A stretch of DNA of 64,000 nucleotides from Bog-113 sp965226755 (GTDB lineage Bacteria; Acidobacteriota; Terriglobia; Bryobacterales; Bryobacteraceae). The notes under the pieces were generated by a model. That model had not been told where the DNA came from. It was given only the letters and a program-made list of their open reading frames with translations, and made no database searches. The position numbers were made by a program, and so were the translations under genes. Every line of letters begins with the position of its first letter. Within the stretch, counting starts at the first letter, position 1. Below, one piece after another: positions 1-7,607 of this stretch. The stretch is taken from contig CBDDDT010000003.1 in NCBI GenBank assembly GCA_965226755.1, positions 372,001 through 436,000 on the forward strand, written 5' to 3'.

Positions 1-1304
1 GGAACGGGCAGGTGACGGTAATCGGGGACGACGGGATCCAATCCGGCGGCGCGGGTGAACGGCAGCATGTCCCCGCTGAACAAGGCGCTGGCGCCGGGGC
101 GCGGCTCTCCGCTTTCTTCGGCGACGAGTTCACGCAGGACGCCGAGAAGCTGGTCGGCCATCTCCTCGGCGGAGGCGAAGCGGTCACCCGGCTTTTCGGC
201 GGTGGATTTGAGCAGAAAGCGGTAGAGCGATTCCTGGGCGGCGAACAGAGGCTCGTCCTCGGGACCCGGCAGCGTGTAGCGGTGATCTTTGGTGAACCCG
301 CGAATCTCGGTGAGCAGGACGGCGAGAGTGCGGCCGACGGTGAACAGATCGGATTCGACGGAAGGACCTTCGCCGGCTTCGGGCGCGCTGTAACCGGCGG
401 TTCCGTAGATATCGCCTTTGAGGTCGCCGATGCGGCGGACGCCGCCGAGATCGATCAATTTGACGTCATCGTGTTCGAGCATGACGTTCTCGGGCTTGAA
501 GTCGCAGTAGACGAGGTTTCTCTGATGGAGGTAAGCGAAGGCGCTCAAGATGCGGTGGATATAAGCGATGGCCTCGGTCGCGGGCAAAGGGCCGCGGCTG
601 CGGCGAATGTCGCGCAGCGTGCGGCCGCCGACGAACTCCATGACGATGAAACCTTCGGCGCCGGACTGGACGAAGTTGTAGATGCCGACCACGTTGGGAT
701 GTTTGACGGCGGCGAGGAACTGGCGCTCAGCGACGGCGACGGCGGCGGCCCCGGCGTCTTCGGTATTCAAGAGGCCTTTCAAGACGACGTAGCGCGAGAG
801 GAGACGGTCGAAGGCGAGGTAGATCCAGCCTAAGCCGCCGTACGCCAGCGCGCCTTTCACCTCATACTGGCCGGCGAGCAGTTCGCCCGGTTGCAGGGTG
901 GGGATGAACGAATACCTTTGGCCGCACTGGCCGCAGAATCCCTTTTCGCGGGTGAGCTGGCGGTCGCAGTTGGCGCAGAAGCGCTTGTTCTCCGGAACTT
1001 TCGGCTCCGGCATGACGGCCTTTTCGGGATCGGCGGAAGGCAGTTCGGGCACGGAGACGAGCCCGGCGCCGAGATTCTTGCGGGTGCTGCGCGAGGAACT
1101 GCGGCTGTCCCGGCGGGAGGCGCCGTTGAGACCGCGACTGACGGGGCCGGAGCCGGCGAGGGAAGCGGAGCGGGCGGGTGTGTTGCGGGGGGAGCTTTTA
1201 CCGGAGGCGGCGCGCGGCTTGAGGGCGGCGATGCCGCAGACGTTGCAGTATCCATCCTCTATCGCGCCGGTGCAGCGGGGCTGCTTACAGAGTTCGATCG
1301 CCAT
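1..1304 (-). CDS. pknG: PknG-type serine/threonine protein kinase (C-terminus beyond window edge)
   Basis: This is the N-terminal 434 residues of a soluble Ser/Thr kinase that closely resembles actinobacterial PknG, which controls central carbon and nitrogen metabolism. A first Cys pair set lies at residues 6, 11, 20 and 23, a low-complexity Ser/Arg linker follows, and a rubredoxin-like set lies at Cys110, 113, 124 and 127. The kinase domain opens with AGQYEVKGALAYGGLGWIYL (about 144-163), has the lysine in VVLKGL (Lys176), the catalytic loop CDFKPEN (Asp268, Lys270, Asn273) and DLG in place of DFG at 285-287. The usual C-terminal TPR part would be outside the window. The start is the ATG at 1302-1304, 28 bases after the stop of the upstream gene, so the two are probably one operon. 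Family membership is seen in the sequence; the role here is inferred. Confidence 0.9.
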   Translation of the reverse strand, partial: MAIELCKQPRCTGAIEDGYCNVCGIAALKPRAASGKSSPRNTPARSASLAGSGPVSRGLNGASRRDSRSSSRSTRKNLGAGLVSVPELPSADPEKAVMPEPKVPENKRFCANCDRQLTREKGFCGQCGQRYSFIPTLQPGELLAGQYEVKGALAYGGLGWIYLAFDRLLSRYVVLKGLLNTEDAGAAAVAVAERQFLAAVKHPNVVGIYNFVQSGAEGFIVMEFVGGRTLRDIRRSRGPLPATEAIAYIHRILSAFAYLHQRNLVYCDFKPENVMLEHDDVKLIDLGGVRRIGDLKGDIYGTAGYSAPEAGEGPSVESDLFTVGRTLAVLLTEIRGFTKDHRYTLPGPEDEPLFAAQESLYRFLLKSTAEKPGDRFASAEEMADQLLGVLRELVAEESGEPRPGASALFSGDMLPFTRAAGLDPVVPDYRHLPV

Positions 1305-1332
1305 GCGGGGCTCTAACCCGATTTTACGGATG

Positions 1333-2514
1333 CTATGGACGGCCATTCAAACGGGCCTCATACCGCGACACAAGATCGGTCACCTCGCGCATGGGCGTGG
1401 GCCGGGCGTGGAGCAGAGTATCCAGGCGGGCGGCCAGTTGGGAGAGCGCGGCGTCCTCGCCCAGGCCGCGCGCGCTGGCCTTGGCCTTCAAAGCGGAAAG
1501 GCGTCCGCGCAGTTCCCGCCGGAGCTCGACGGGGGCGCGGTTTTCGGCGCAGGCGCGTTGTTCCACGGCGATGAGCTCGGTGACGTGGCCGGTCCAGTTC
1601 TCAAGACCGATGCAGACGGGATCGACATGGCCTTCGGCCAGTTTGGCTTCGAGGCGCATGAGCCAATCGTAGAGCGCGGCGATGCGATCCACCGGCAAGG
1701 GCGGGGTGGGCGGGGCGTGGGCGGTGATCTTCTCCTTGCACTCGGTGTAGGAGCGCTGGGCTTCCTGGCGGAGATCCACCAGGCTGCGCAGCAGCTCGCG
1801 GCCGCGCTCCAGATTTTGGGTGACGTTGGCGCGCTGCTGGACGAGGGTTTCGACGGCGGACCGGGTGCGGTCCAAGACGGGCTGGATGTCGCGATCGAAA
1901 TCGGCATTGGCGCCCATGGGGTCGGTGATGACGCGGGCGCGCAGAGCTTCCACCTGGCGCCGCAGCGGATCGACGGAAGCCTCGGCGGAATGCACGTTGA
2001 GGAACAAGGCCGCGTCGGCGAGCTTGCCGTCGAGCTGCTTCCAGATGCGATCGACTTCGAGCAGGGAACTCTGCGCGATCCGGAACGATTCGTTCATCTG
2101 GGCAAGCAACTGACGGGGCGTGATCGCGCCATCGGGGGCGGCCGTGAAGCTGCCCTTGGGATTGGGCAGCGCGATGGAGGCCTGCGTCAAGAGGCTGTGA
2201 ATCTCGCGAACCTTGGCGTCCGATCCGGAGAAGCGGTCCCAACCGGGGAAGCGCGAAAAGTGGGAGCGCAATCCGTTGGCGCGCTGGATGGTATCGGACA
2301 GGAGGCCGAACTGGTCCAGAAGCTGTTCGATGGCCGTCATGGCGGGGGCCATGTGGCGTTCGGTGACCCCGGCCAGTTTGAGCTTTGGGGAGCCGGAAGC
2401 GCCGATCAGGATCTCATAACTGGGCAGGTTGTGGAGTTCGACCAGATTCTGGGCGGCGGTATCCATGATGGATTTCCATTCGGCCAGGAGCTGATCGAGC
2501 TTGTCGAGCGTCAT
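1333..2514 (-). CDS. Helical protein of unknown function upstream of pknG
   Basis: I do not recognise this 393-residue protein. It is rich in Leu, Ala, Glu and Arg with long predicted helices and no signal peptide or membrane segment, which suggests a cytoplasmic coiled or bundle structure. It begins MTLDKLDQLLAEWKSIMDTA at the ATG at 2512-2514; a TTG further upstream (2571) is in frame but has no better ribosome-binding site. It ends 28 bases before pknG on the same strand, so it is probably co-transcribed. In actinobacteria pknG is also preceded by dedicated partner genes (glnX, glnH), but this protein has neither the membrane nor the binding-protein features of those, so a partner role is only an inference from position. 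Confidence 0.7.
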   Translation of the reverse strand: MTLDKLDQLLAEWKSIMDTAAQNLVELHNLPSYEILIGASGSPKLKLAGVTERHMAPAMTAIEQLLDQFGLLSDTIQRANGLRSHFSRFPGWDRFSGSDAKVREIHSLLTQASIALPNPKGSFTAAPDGAITPRQLLAQMNESFRIAQSSLLEVDRIWKQLDGKLADAALFLNVHSAEASVDPLRRQVEALRARVITDPMGANADFDRDIQPVLDRTRSAVETLVQQRANVTQNLERGRELLRSLVDLRQEAQRSYTECKEKITAHAPPTPPLPVDRIAALYDWLMRLEAKLAEGHVDPVCIGLENWTGHVTELIAVEQRACAENRAPVELRRELRGRLSALKAKASARGLGEDAALSQLAARLDTLLHARPTPMREVTDLVSRYEARLNGRP

Positions 2515-2613
2515 CGCGGGTGCCACAACGCAGTAACGAGCGGGACGCAGGTTTCGTTCCCGAAACGCCAAACTGGCGAATTCGGCCGGCTGTAAGAGTT
2601 GTTTAAGAAGGTA

Positions 2614-3285
2614 TTAGAGGGTTTTGAGGAGCTCCTGAATCTCGGATTCGGTTAAGGCGGGGGCGCCGGCGGGCAGCGAAGAGGCAGGCGCATCAATTTC
2701 CGCGGGAACAAAGCCAGCGGGGATCAGAGCGGGGCGCGGCTGAACGGATTGGGCGGGGACGATCTTGAGGGGAGCGGATTTGGCGGCGGCGCGGCGCGCG
2801 GTTTGGAGTTCGCGCAGTTCCTGGCGGGTTTTGTCGCGCTGACGGGTCAGACGTCCGGAGTGGCGGCTCATCTGATCGAAAAGCTTCGCGTTCTTTTCCC
2901 AGGCGGCGGACGCGGCGAACTGGCGGCGCACGGCGGGATCCTGGTCGGGGCTGGTGGCGGCGAATTCGCGCTCCATGCCGATGGCGATCATGCCGGACTC
3001 GATTGAGCGCAGGCGTTTGATCTGCCAGTCGATATCCTGCACGGTCTGGACGAGATCGCGCTCGTACTCGGTCTGGGGATCGAAGGTGTCAAGGAGCATC
3101 TTGCCGAGGCGCTCGTAGGCGTCGCGATCTTCCGTGGGCAGGACGATGGTCTGGGAGTAGATGCCGTGGCGAAGAGCGTTGAAGCGAACGCTCTGTTTGC
3201 CTTCCGCGGTACGAGGACCGGTGGAGTGCTGGGCATTTTCGCGATTGACGGCGGCGCGATCGGGGGTGGCGTCGGAGTTGGACAT
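2614..3285 (-). CDS. Conserved acidobacterial protein with GPRTAEGK/NALRHG motif
   Basis: This 223-residue hydrophilic protein carries an N-terminal block with NRENAQHSTGPRTAEGKQ and, shortly after, NALRHGIYS, a signature I know from multi-copy small proteins of Acidobacteriota and Planctomycetes; their function is unknown. The middle is highly charged and helical (about residues 50-160), and the tail is Pro/Ala rich and ends in a short helix. There is no signal peptide or membrane segment. The ATG at 3283-3285 was chosen over an in-frame GTG seven codons upstream because family members start just before the Asn-rich block. It is the last recognisable core gene before the accessory stretch that follows. 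Confidence 0.7.
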   Translation of the reverse strand: MSNSDATPDRAAVNRENAQHSTGPRTAEGKQSVRFNALRHGIYSQTIVLPTEDRDAYERLGKMLLDTFDPQTEYERDLVQTVQDIDWQIKRLRSIESGMIAIGMEREFAATSPDQDPAVRRQFAASAAWEKNAKLFDQMSRHSGRLTRQRDKTRQELRELQTARRAAAKSAPLKIVPAQSVQPRPALIPAGFVPAEIDAPASSLPAGAPALTESEIQELLKTL

Positions 3286-3640
3286 GAGTGTGTTTCCCGA
3301 TCTCACGTTAGCGAGCGCGGCGGTTCGGGCCAGGCGCTAGGGAGGTTTAAGTTGTTGATTTGAGGGCGAATATATTTTTTCGGGGGTTGTTATTCACACA
3401 CGGGCGCGCTTCGCTTAGCCCACAACGAGGGATGAAAACGGGCGCCAATAGCGGCATGATGGAGGTGCCGCAGGATACCTAAAGCCGGCCTCGGTCTGGT
3501 GCTTCGAGCCCGTGTGTGAATCTGGCCGGACGCTAGCTATGGCACAACGGAGTGTTGAATTCCGCCGCAAGGCGGGAGAGCACGAGAAGGAATGTCTGGT
3601 TTCTTTTCTGCGTCCACACCCGGCGGCGAAAGGAGCGTGT
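3286..3640. other. Non-coding stretch holding the left end of a broken IS110-type element
   Basis: No gene is supported here. The stretch precedes the IS110-type transposase remnant, and in IS110-group elements the non-coding left end encodes the bridge RNA that guides recombination. A perfect 14-base inverted repeat occurs at 3392-3405 (ATTCACACACGGGC) and 3508-3521, with 102 bases between, which could bracket a structured RNA or mark a separate small repeat. The assignment to a bridge RNA is inference only. Confidence 0.4.
3392..3521. repeat. 14-bp perfect inverted repeat upstream of IS110 transposase remnant
   Basis: The arms ATTCACACACGGGC (3392-3405) and GCCCGTGTGTGAAT (3508-3521) are exact reverse complements separated by 102 bases. 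They lie in the non-coding part just ahead of the transposase reading frame. They could be the stem of a long structured RNA or the ends of a small inserted repeat; nothing in the enclosed sequence decides between these. Confidence 0.6.
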
Positions 3641-4146
3641 ATGCAGATCTTATATTCGCGCTGCTGCGGCATCGATGTCCACAAAGATTCCGTTACGGCA
3701 TGTGTTTTGGTATACCGGGATTCCGTTGAGCCGGAAGTGCGTCAAAGAGAGTTCGCGACCTACTTCAAGGCGATGCTTAACCTGAAGTTGTGGCTCTTGG
3801 CGCAGAAGGTCACGCACGTGGCCATGGAATCGACCGGCGTCTACTGGAAGCCCGTCTGGCAGCCGCTGGAAGGGCACTTCCAGCTTACTCTGGCCAACCC
3901 GTATCAGGTGAAGAACATTCCCGGCGGGAAGACCGATGCGCGCGATAGCCGCTGGCTGGCCGAGTTGCTGGCCCACGGCTGATGCTGCGCGAATTGATGG
4001 ATGATCTCGCCTTTGTCGAGAGCAAAATACAGCGGCCCGATACCGAAATTGCGTCGCGAGTGGATGTGGCGGCGCTTTCCCGGCTTGCGGCCATATCTTG
4101 CATCGACCTCACTACGGCGTGGACTCTGCTGGCTGAACTCGGCGCC
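3641..4146 (+). pseudogene. IS110-family transposase, internally deleted
   Basis: The first part (3641-3982) reads as the DEDD catalytic domain of an IS110 transposase: GIDVHKDSVTACV with the first Asp, MESTGVYWKPVW with the Glu, and NPYQVKNIPGGKTDARDSRW near its end. It stops after LLAHG. From 3982, in another frame, the sequence resumes as the middle of the same family (ELMDDLAFVESKIQ through AWTLLAELG), and homology is lost near 4146. Intact relatives have roughly 400 residues, so about 80 residues at the junction and the whole serine-containing C-terminal domain are missing. The start at 3641 has an AGGAG site 5 bases upstream. The element is dead; no right end could be found. Confidence 0.85.
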
Positions 4147-4398
4147 GTCCCTGTAAATGCTTCGAACGCGCAATCCCCTGAAACATGGCGCCTAAAAATC
4201 AGGAGTTTTCGAAGGATCGTTTGGGAGTTCCCGAAGAACGAAGCTTTTCCTGGTGGCTTGTGGAGCGGGCGCGCCGCAAACACGGCCGCAAAAGCGAACG
4301 CTCATGGAGCGACCTTTTTCGTCATGGCAACCCAGAGGGATCGATGGCGTGCCAGTCCATTTTTGCACTTGCAGAGCGCAAACTTCTACAATGAGGTC

Positions 4399-4653
4399 AT
4401 GAAGGCGCCTATTTCCAAAACACTCTCCTATTCGGTCTTCTATGAGAAGGATCTCGAAGGCGGCTTCGTGGCGTTCGTTCCCTCTCTCCCTGGATGCCAT
4501 ACGCAAGGGGAGACGTTAGAAGAAACGGAGCGCAATATCAAGGAAGCGGTCGCTCTGTATCTCGATAGCTTATCGGCTCACGGAGAACCCATTCCGGTGG
4601 AAGGCCCGTCATTCCAGGGAAGAGTTACGGTGCCAGTGTCTATTCCGGCCTGA
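4399..4653 (+). CDS. hicB: HicB-family antitoxin
   Basis: This 84-residue protein has the HicB fold signature: YSVFYEKDLEGGFVAFVPSL, PGCHTQGETLEETERN, then a helix with IKEAVALYLDSL. HicB proteins neutralise the HicA mRNA interferase and often repress their own promoter. The ATG at 4399 follows a GAGGT stretch; longer in-frame sequence upstream belongs to the IS110 remnant and is ignored. HicB lies 5 bases ahead of hicA, which is one of the two common gene orders. It lacks an obvious C-terminal DNA-binding helix-turn-helix domain, so autoregulation may involve only the small core. The family call is confident; activity is not shown. Confidence 0.85.
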   Translation: MKAPISKTLSYSVFYEKDLEGGFVAFVPSLPGCHTQGETLEETERNIKEAVALYLDSLSAHGEPIPVEGPSFQGRVTVPVSIPA

Positions 4654-4658
4654 AATGA

Positions 4659-4886
4659 GTGGCTAAGCTACCTTCTCTGAGTGCGCGCAAAGTGATCCGA
4701 GCTCTCAAACGAGTCGGATTCATCGAGGACAGGCAGAGGGGAAGTCACCTCGTTTTGATCCACCCTGACACGAAGGCTCGAACCGTGGTGCCGGTTCATC
4801 CGGGCAGGACCATCAAGGAACCGCTTCTCCGCGCTATCATTCGTGACGCGAATCTCGGGATTGAAGAGTTCACCGAGTTGTTGTGA
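4659..4886 (+). CDS. hicA: HicA-family mRNA interferase toxin
   Basis: The 75-residue product shows the HicA (YcfA) double-stranded-RNA-binding-like fold: LSARKVIRALKRVGF, then RQRGSHLVLIHP containing the catalytic histidine in GSHLV, and VVPVHPGRTIKEPLLRAII. HicA cleaves mRNA when HicB is lost. The start is the GTG at 4659; it follows the hicB stop by 5 bases, so the pair is translationally linked. All motif residues I expect are present, so this looks like the one intact toxin-antitoxin unit in a stretch otherwise full of decayed ones. Confidence 0.88.
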   Translation: MAKLPSLSARKVIRALKRVGFIEDRQRGSHLVLIHPDTKARTVVPVHPGRTIKEPLLRAIIRDANLGIEEFTELL

Positions 4887-5108
4887 TTTCAGGCGAGATC
4901 GCGGCGACACTCTCGGCAACAAGGTGCGACCGATAGAAGGCTGGGAAGTCCCAATGACATTCCGGCACTCTGCGAGGTGTCATCTTAGACTGTGAACAAG
5001 CTCGCCTTCATCGTTCCGGGATACTTCGACCGAGCCGGGCCACCGAGCAAGGCCCGCTTTGAAGTCATCCGGAACACGTGCTAGGCTACTCCTTCCAGAG
5101 ACACCCCG

Positions 5109-5735
5109 GTGACGAATCCGATTCCCCTGCTCACATCCGGACCAATTAATGGATCGGTCCTGGCCGGTGCGCCTGCGGGATTCGACTTGCTAGAGACACT
5201 GAAGAGCGCCAAGGAGATTCGAATTGGAATTGCTTTTGGTCGCCTGAGCGGATGGCAAAAAATAGCTCGTGCGTTGACGAACTCAATTGCTGACCGTATT
5301 TTTGTGCTGCTTGGTCAAGCTTCTTTCCAGACCGAGCCGCGTCTGGTGTTGAATCTTCGAGAACTAGCCTCTTCAGTACCCAGATTCCAAATGAAGCTCG
5401 CCTCGGCTGCGACCACTTTCCACCCCAAGGTGTGGATCATTGACGGGTTGCTGCCAGCTGCGATTGTTGGATCAGGCAATCTGACCGGCGGGGGCCTCGT
5501 CAAGAATGCGGAGTGCGGCCTGTATACCATTGCCGCGGATCGCGTTGCGGGATTGCGACAGTGGTTCGACGAGCATTGGAAAGCCGCTCCACCTTTGGAA
5601 GAGACGTACGAAAAATACATCAAGTCCCATGAGAAAGTTCAGGCGCAAATCAAGACGGCTCGGGCAATCATCGATGATGAGACTCGGGTGCTTTCTGATG
5701 GCGAGATGAAATGGCGAAGAAACGACGCCCTTTGA
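5109..5735 (+). CDS. Phospholipase D-like (HKD) nuclease domain protein, ended by an in-frame TGA
   Basis: This 208-residue reading frame holds one PLD-superfamily motif: HPKVWIID (HxKx4D) at about residues 108-115 followed by GSGNLTGGG. Single-motif proteins of this kind usually dimerise and act as nucleases, as in the BfiI and Nuc types of restriction enzymes. There is no signal peptide. The start is a GTG at 5109. The TGA at 5733-5735 is followed, in the same frame and without another stop, by 530 bases of coding sequence (5736-6266), so the gene may be the front half of one 385-residue protein. It could be a single nonsense mutation, or two cistrons 18 bases apart. A defence role is an inference from context. 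Confidence 0.65.
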   Translation: MTNPIPLLTSGPINGSVLAGAPAGFDLLETLKSAKEIRIGIAFGRLSGWQKIARALTNSIADRIFVLLGQASFQTEPRLVLNLRELASSVPRFQMKLASAATTFHPKVWIIDGLLPAAIVGSGNLTGGGLVKNAECGLYTIAADRVAGLRQWFDEHWKAAPPLEETYEKYIKSHEKVQAQIKTARAIIDDETRVLSDGEMKWRRNDAL

Positions 5736-5753
5736 AAAGCCAAGCGGTACTGG

Positions 5754-6266
5754 ATGAGCGACGACGGAAAGCAGACGGTGGCTGGCCGCGAGGCGGGTAT
5801 CACAGCGATGCGGCGTGCCCTTGACTATCCTTCGTTCGAGTTCCAGGCTGCGGGCTTGAAGGCGTTTCTCGATGTCCGCGAGATGGGCCATATCATCCCG
5901 ATGCATACGCAGAAAGTCGTGGAGGAGCTCACGCAAATTCGTCGGGATCTCACGAACGCAGCAACACCTTTGGTTTCCGTAGAACGTGCGGTGGAAAACC
6001 TACAGGAAATCCGAGGCATCGGGCGAAATGTAGCTACCAAGCTAATGGCGATGATTGCACCGGAACGGTTCGTCGTCGTCAACGGGCCTGTCGAACGTGC
6101 GCTGCGGGCATTCGGCTATTCGATTGGTCCCGGCCCGCGCATTACCGGGAAGCGGTACGAGAAGCTTCTCGAAGATCTCAAACCGTTCATCGAGGAAAGC
6201 AAGGAACTCGGGCTGCAGCCGGTGCCCGCTCTGGACGCTTTCTTCTACAAATACAAAGACCTCTGA
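5754..6266 (+). CDS. Helix-hairpin-helix protein, probable C-terminal half of the HKD nuclease gene
   Basis: The 170-residue frame contains a clear helix-hairpin-helix DNA-binding element, LQEIRGIGRNVATKLMAMIA followed by PERFVVVNGPVERAL, similar to the HhH segment of base-excision glycosylases, but I see no catalytic Asp in the expected place for a glycosylase. I do not recognise the family. The frame is the same as that of the upstream HKD nuclease, and the codons between them (5736-5753, reading KAKRYW) look like normal coding sequence. If this half is translated alone it would start at the ATG at 5754, which has no convincing ribosome-binding site. I favour a single two-domain nuclease interrupted by one stop. 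Confidence 0.55.
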   Translation: MSDDGKQTVAGREAGITAMRRALDYPSFEFQAAGLKAFLDVREMGHIIPMHTQKVVEELTQIRRDLTNAATPLVSVERAVENLQEIRGIGRNVATKLMAMIAPERFVVVNGPVERALRAFGYSIGPGPRITGKRYEKLLEDLKPFIEESKELGLQPVPALDAFFYKYKDL

Positions 6267-6384
6267 CGAAGGGCCTTTCGCCTACTCCACAGGAGCGAAC
6301 GGCACAGAGTCACCGGGAAAGTACGGCCAAAGCCGACGCCCGTCCATGCAATCGAGAACTCGTGCGCGCGGAGGGTTGCGTTCG

Positions 6385-6604
6385 CCACGAGCTTGGGCGA
6401 TCGGCCAGGATATTCCGCGCCGCCAGAGAACGCAAGGCCGGGCGCAAAGGTTATGGACAGCGTGGCTGTCGGTCTCAACCGGGCCTTCCCGGACGTCACG
6501 GCTTTCAGAGCGTGAATCTGCGCTACATGCGGGCTCTAGCCGAGAGCGAATTTGTGCAACACGTTGTTGCATTATTGCCCTGTGACCATAAGACCGCCTC
6601 CTAA
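6385..6604 (+). pseudogene. Decayed DUF1016 (YhcG-type) nuclease gene
   Basis: Three successive reading frames together give the N-terminal signature of DUF1016/YhcG proteins, PD-(D/E)XK-type nucleases associated with mobile and defence genes. WAIGQDIPRRQ lies in the frame starting at 6394, VAVGLNRAFPDVTAFR in a second frame from about 6462, and NLRYMRALAE plus FVQHVVALLP in a third frame ending at 6604. At least two frameshifts separate the pieces and the catalytic C-terminal half is absent. The gene is therefore a relic. The identity rests on my memory of the conserved 'NLKYMRAFAE ... QVVAQLPWGH' block. Confidence 0.65.
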
Positions 6605-6696
6605 GATAGCGCCAAGGATCTTGGAAGAGTCAGCTTGGTGTGTTCGGCGGGCGGTACAGCAAGCCACCCGCGGAACAGTATGCAGTCATCGTGCAT

Positions 6697-7102
6697 TTAG
6701 TCGGTTGCTTCACTATCGTTCCGATTCGTGGTCCGTTTCTCGTAGACAGAGAGTACCACAAGCACCACAGATGCGAGAGCCGGACGAATCGCAATCGCTA
6801 TTATTTCTGTCCAGACGATTGATGAGCCGTGTCCCAGGTAATTTGTCGAATACAACATTATCAAGGCCGCGAGTGTTGGTACACCTAGCAGTACGGAAGC
6901 AATCCTGCTAGACAGAATACTGATCAAGGAACCAAAGAAAACGCTTTTGTAAACCAGCTCGATATATGCAGTCTGTGTGTATTGATTTGTGCCTTGGACG
7001 AAGAAACTCAGACCCCGCGCCCTGTACAACACTTACGACGCCCCAAATCAAGAGGAGGAGTTTAACGGCCAGACTCAAAGGATTCTTGTTTAAGGGCGGC
7101 AT
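6697..7102 (-). pseudogene. Frameshifted small membrane protein
   Basis: Two overlapping minus-strand frames seem to form one small membrane protein. The first (from the ATG at 7100-7102) gives a hydrophobic helix, NPLSLAVKLLLLIWGVVSVV; the second, from about 7030, continues with RARGLSFFVQGTNQYTQ, a helix around VFFGSLISILSSRIASVLLG, another around ALIMLYSTNYLG, and a last around ALASVVLVVLSVY. A one-base shift in the G-rich run near 7015-7030 would join them. I do not recognise the family. It may be a pseudogene or a sequencing error in an intact gene of about 130 residues. Confidence 0.35.
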
Positions 7103-7235
7103 TACTTTTTACAATAGGTCTTCATTCACCAACCGGCTACAACTACCTTCACGTTCCATGCGGGACTCTTAGCGCTGATGTTGCTCATGGCACTGCATAG
7201 ATTTCTGTTGCACTCTTGGAATTTACGAAGTATCG

Positions 7236-7540
7236 CTACTGTTGAAACAACGAAACGCCGACCTCTCCGGCCGCCCGGGTCAGCCGCCTGTCGAGGCTGG
7301 CCGGCGGCAGAACCTCCCACATCGCCAGATCGGGGTAGCCGCGCCGTAGACAGTCAGCCCACAACCGGGGCGCGATCGCTTCGGCCGTCCCTGATAGGGC
7401 GCGTAAGATGCCGTCCATGTAAGGGGTCGCCTCTCCTTGAAACACCAGGCCGTCGCCACGGAAGCATCCAGGACGAAATCCGCCAGGGGCCTTCAAGCCT
7501 TGCGCTGCTCGTCGGGAAGATCGATGGTAACGCTGGTCAT
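7236..7540 (-). pseudogene. Decayed VapB-VapC (PIN) toxin-antitoxin remnant
   Basis: From the ATG at 7538-7540, preceded by an AGGAGAGGA site, the sequence starts as an antitoxin (MTSVTIDLPDEQRKA, then a stop). Immediately after comes the N-terminus of a PIN-domain toxin, ADFVLDASVATAWCF with the first catalytic Asp, which shifts frame to ATPYMDGILRALSGTAEAIA and APRLW. The middle of the toxin is deleted and only a C-terminal scrap, SLDRRLTRAAGEVGVSLF, remains before the stop near 7236. Most of VapB and most of the PIN catalytic residues are gone, so neither gene can work. The call is from recognisable VapC motifs. Confidence 0.7.
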
Positions 7541-7607
7541 GCTGCTGTCCTCTCCTCTAAGCTTAAGAAAATATACTCCGGCTGTCACGTATCGCACTTG
7601 TAAGGAA

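Noticed and set aside
12..2595. Long plus-strand open frames opposite the pknG gene and its partner
   Set aside because: The opposite strand encodes the motif-bearing kinase and a helical protein with normal codon use; the plus-strand frames have no motif and reflect high G+C third positions.
4147..4398. Possible coding continuation of the IS110 remnant into the hicB frame
   Set aside because: The frame is open by chance; the residues no longer match the transposase after AELG and the HicB fold begins only at the ATG at 4399.
4992..5084. A 30-residue ORF starting GTG between hicA and the HKD nuclease
   Set aside because: It is too short, has no clear ribosome-binding site and no motif I recognise; it could be a remnant of a larger gene but nothing supports that.
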